From Tupaia tana (taxonomy: Eukaryota; Chordata; Mammalia; Scandentia; Tupaiidae), in assembly GCA_026018925.1 (NCBI GenBank), contig JAKSZU010000002.1, forward strand, positions 91,787,475 through 91,851,474: a DNA stretch of 64,000 bases, read 5' to 3'. Position numbers and translations under genes: made by a program. Below the pieces are notes generated by a model, which was not told the DNA's origin, searched no databases, and was given only the letters and a program-made list of their open reading frames with translations. Shown here piece by piece: positions 62,156-64,000 of this stretch; position 1 is the first letter of the stretch, and the number at the start of each line of letters is the position of its first letter.

Positions 62156-62546
62156 GGCATGTGTGCCCCCAAATTTTGAGAATAGAATAGAACGGATTGC
62201 GGTGTGTCTATCCCCCCTGGGGGGGTGGTTTCTTACTTTCCCCCTTTCTGTCTCTGTCTCTCCAGCAAGCACATGCGGCTATGGCAAAAATCTAAAAAAA
62301 ATAAAAGCACTAAACGGTTAATTTCCATGGCTGCCAAAGGTGCCTAAATGTGGTCTTATTTTCCCTTATTTTCTGTTTCTTGAATCTGTAAATGTATGCC
62401 CTTCACCAATTGAAGAAATTTAGGGCCAATATTTCATTTTTTTCTGTCCCATTAGCCTAACCAGAGGAGAGGTACCACAGATACCATTTATGTACATGTT
62501 AATTCTTTAGATATTGTCTCATATATCAAGACTCTATTCATTTTTT

Positions 62547-62804
62547 AAAATTATTATTATTATTTTTGGGGAGGATTTTGCTATAGGGCACGTGCGCTCA
62601 CCAGACAGAGAGATAGAAAGTGAGAAATCACCTCCCAGGGGGGATGGCCACGCCACAATCCCTTCTCCTCCATTCTCCTCTCGGGATCTTGGACACACAT
62701 GCACACGCGCCCAGTGTGAGTTTAAGCCACCGGGTCTGGGACTCAAACTGCAGTTGACTGCGTGGGAGTCCAGCGACATAGCCATTCCGCTAACTGCTGG
62801 TCCC
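62547..62804 (-). mobile_element. tRNA-derived SINE, family A, near-consensus
   Basis: Perfect 19-bp duplication aagactctattcatttttt (62528-62546 and 62805-62823). Confidence 0.94.
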
Positions 62805-62858
62805 AAGACTCTATTCATTTTTTTAACTCTTTATCCTCTATGCTTCAAAATTGGTAAA

Positions 62859-63040
62859 TTTTTAAAAAGAATCATTTATTTAATTATTACTTTTTAAATT
62901 TGCTACAGGACACATGCACTCACCAGAGAAAGATAGATGCAGAGAGAGGGAAGGTGAGAAAGCAAGCCGCCAGGTCTGGGACTAGAACCACAGTAGGCCA
63001 TGTAGGAGTCTGGCACTCTTACCACAACACCCGCTGGCCC
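62859..63040 (-). mobile_element. tRNA-derived SINE, short copy
   Basis: Flanks tcaaaattggtaa and tcaaatgggtaa. Head ends cgctggccc. Confidence 0.72.
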
Positions 63041-63216
63041 TCAAATGGGTAACTTCTAATTATTATCCTCCGATGTACTTTTTCCACTGTCACTTCCATT
63101 CTTCTATTAAGTCTATTAGATAATGTTCTATTTCTGAAATATCCTTTGGTTATTTTCTTAAGATTGTTTTTTAATCTTGTATGTGAGAGAGAGATCCACA
63201 CATAGACCCTTTTGGT

Positions 63217-63482
63217 TGTTTTGTTTTTAAATTTGCTTTAGGGTGCATGTGATCACTGGAGAGAGAGACAGGGGAAGTGGGGAGTGAGAAAGCACCCCCC
63301 AGAGGGGATGACCAGGCTGCAATCCTTTCTCCTCTACTCCTCTTGGGATTCTGGACATGCATGCACATGTGCCTGGTGTGATTTACAGGCTGTTGAGTTT
63401 GCAGCTCTGTGTAGTCAGCCATGACCGTGTAGTCAGCCATGAGGGATCCAGTTACCTTCACCACCATGCAATCTGGCTGCCC
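63217..63482 (-). mobile_element. tRNA-derived SINE, family A, with a 16-base head duplication
   Basis: gtgtagtcagccatga is present twice at about 63408-63441, within the anticodon-arm region of the head. Confidence 0.68.
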
Positions 63483-63503
63483 TCTTTTTCTTTCTTTCTT
63501 TTT

Positions 63504-63651
63504 CCTTTTTTTTAAAAAAGGTTTTTGCCATAGGGCTGGTGTGCTCACCAGAGAGACAGAAAGAGACAGTGAGAGGGAACGTGAGAAATCATGTCCCCAG
63601 AGGGGATGGCCATGCCACAATCCCTTCTTCATTCTCCTCCTGGGGTTTTGG

Positions 63652-63689
<38 letters not shown>

Positions 63690-63783
63690 CTGGTGTGATT
63701 TTAAAGCCACTGGTCTAGGACTTGAATCGTGGTCGGTGATGTCGGAGTCCAGCAATATAACCACTATGTCATCTGCTGGCCCC
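63504..63783 (-). mobile_element. tRNA-derived SINE, family A, with CA expansion
   Basis: ggtttttgccatagggc block, head ending tctgctggcccc. The gggcacgcacgc block has expanded to a CA microsatellite. Confidence 0.75.
63652..63686. repeat. (CA)n microsatellite inside a SINE
   Basis: About 17 CA units in the position of the gcacgcacgcacac block of family A. Confidence 0.93.
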
Positions 63784-63835
63784 TTGGTTATTTCTTATAG
63801 TTTCTATTTCCTTGCTGAGATAGCCTATCTTTACT

Positions 63836-64000
63836 TTTGTGGGGGGAGAGGGGTAAGATTTTTGCTACAGGGTGAGTACACCTGCCAGAGAAACAGAGAG
63901 AAAAGGAAAATGATAAATCACCCCCAAGGGAGGGTGGCTACACAGCAATACCTTCTCTTCTCTCAAGATTTTGGGTACACATGCACACGCATCTGGCAAA
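63836..64000 (-). mobile_element. tRNA-derived SINE, family A, cut by the window edge
   Basis: atttttgctacagggtgag block through ttttgggtacacatgcacac. The tRNA head lies beyond the window. Confidence 0.72.

Larger units (their letters stand above)
61852..62305 (+). mobile_element. tRNA-derived SINE, A-like, split by a younger SINE
   Basis: Head at 61852-61941, body and 3' end at 62153-62305 (gggcatgtgtgcccccaaat to ctatggcaaaaatct). Confidence 0.65.

Noticed and set aside
61131-64000. LATS1 3' end, expected next to KATNA1 in the human order
   Set aside because: No LATS1-like coding sequence or clear 3' UTR was found before the window ends. It may lie further right.

Overview
This window is nuclear DNA from a placental mammal. 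Its coding exons are short, phase-consistent and bounded by GT-AG splice sites. They sit in long introns packed with SINEs, and one CpG island is present. Two genes are recognised. The distal exons of GINM1 (glycoprotein integral membrane 1) lie on the + strand at 13-22547, and the complete coding sequence of KATNA1 (katanin p60, the microtubule-severing AAA ATPase) lies on the - strand at 26308-50790. They converge tail to tail with about 3.0 kb between their poly(A) signals, as in the GINM1-KATNA1 neighbourhood of human 6q25.1. The ten KATNA1 coding exons sum to 1476 bases, which is 491 codons plus a stop.

Layout: 13-22547 holds seven GINM1 exons and six complete introns, with exon 1 (start codon, signal peptide) left of the window. 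22548 to about 23130 is the GINM1 3' UTR. 23.1-26.15 kb is intergenic and SINE-rich. About 26155-26307 is the KATNA1 3' UTR. 26308-50796 holds KATNA1 exons 11 to 2. 50797-60708 is its first intron. 60709 to about 60888 is the non-coding exon 1 inside a CpG island (about 60300-61130). 61.1-64.0 kb is intergenic SINE sequence.

Repeats: roughly 100 tRNA-derived SINEs dominate. Family A is about 270 bp: its head carries the A box tagcgtaatgg and the B box ggttcgagtcc, its body holds a C6-G6 palindrome and a (TCTG)-rich tract, and it ends in ctatagcaaaaacctctcc plus poly(A). Family B is about 180 bp: a related head, a CT-rich tract, then ggtcaaattaaaataaataa. Older relatives (C, D) are also present. 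A few 7SL-RNA-like (Alu-related) SINEs occur, some looking dimeric. 7SL SINEs are known only from Euarchontoglires, and B1, primate Alu and rabbit C elements are absent. My best guess is therefore a colugo (Dermoptera), with a tree shrew as alternative. This is inference.

Most notable are: a 2.44-kb LINE-1 relative with ORF1 but no ORF2 (HAL1-like) and an intact 15-bp target-site duplication; an RPL36A-type processed pseudogene with a twin-priming inversion, later split by a SINE; SINE stacks in which two or three elements entered copies of the same short target; a SINE that appears to have been reverse-transcribed from an internal A5 run without a poly(A) tail; and four copies of a mariner-like MITE. 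I saw no unknown protein-coding system. The novelty here is in the retrotransposons.
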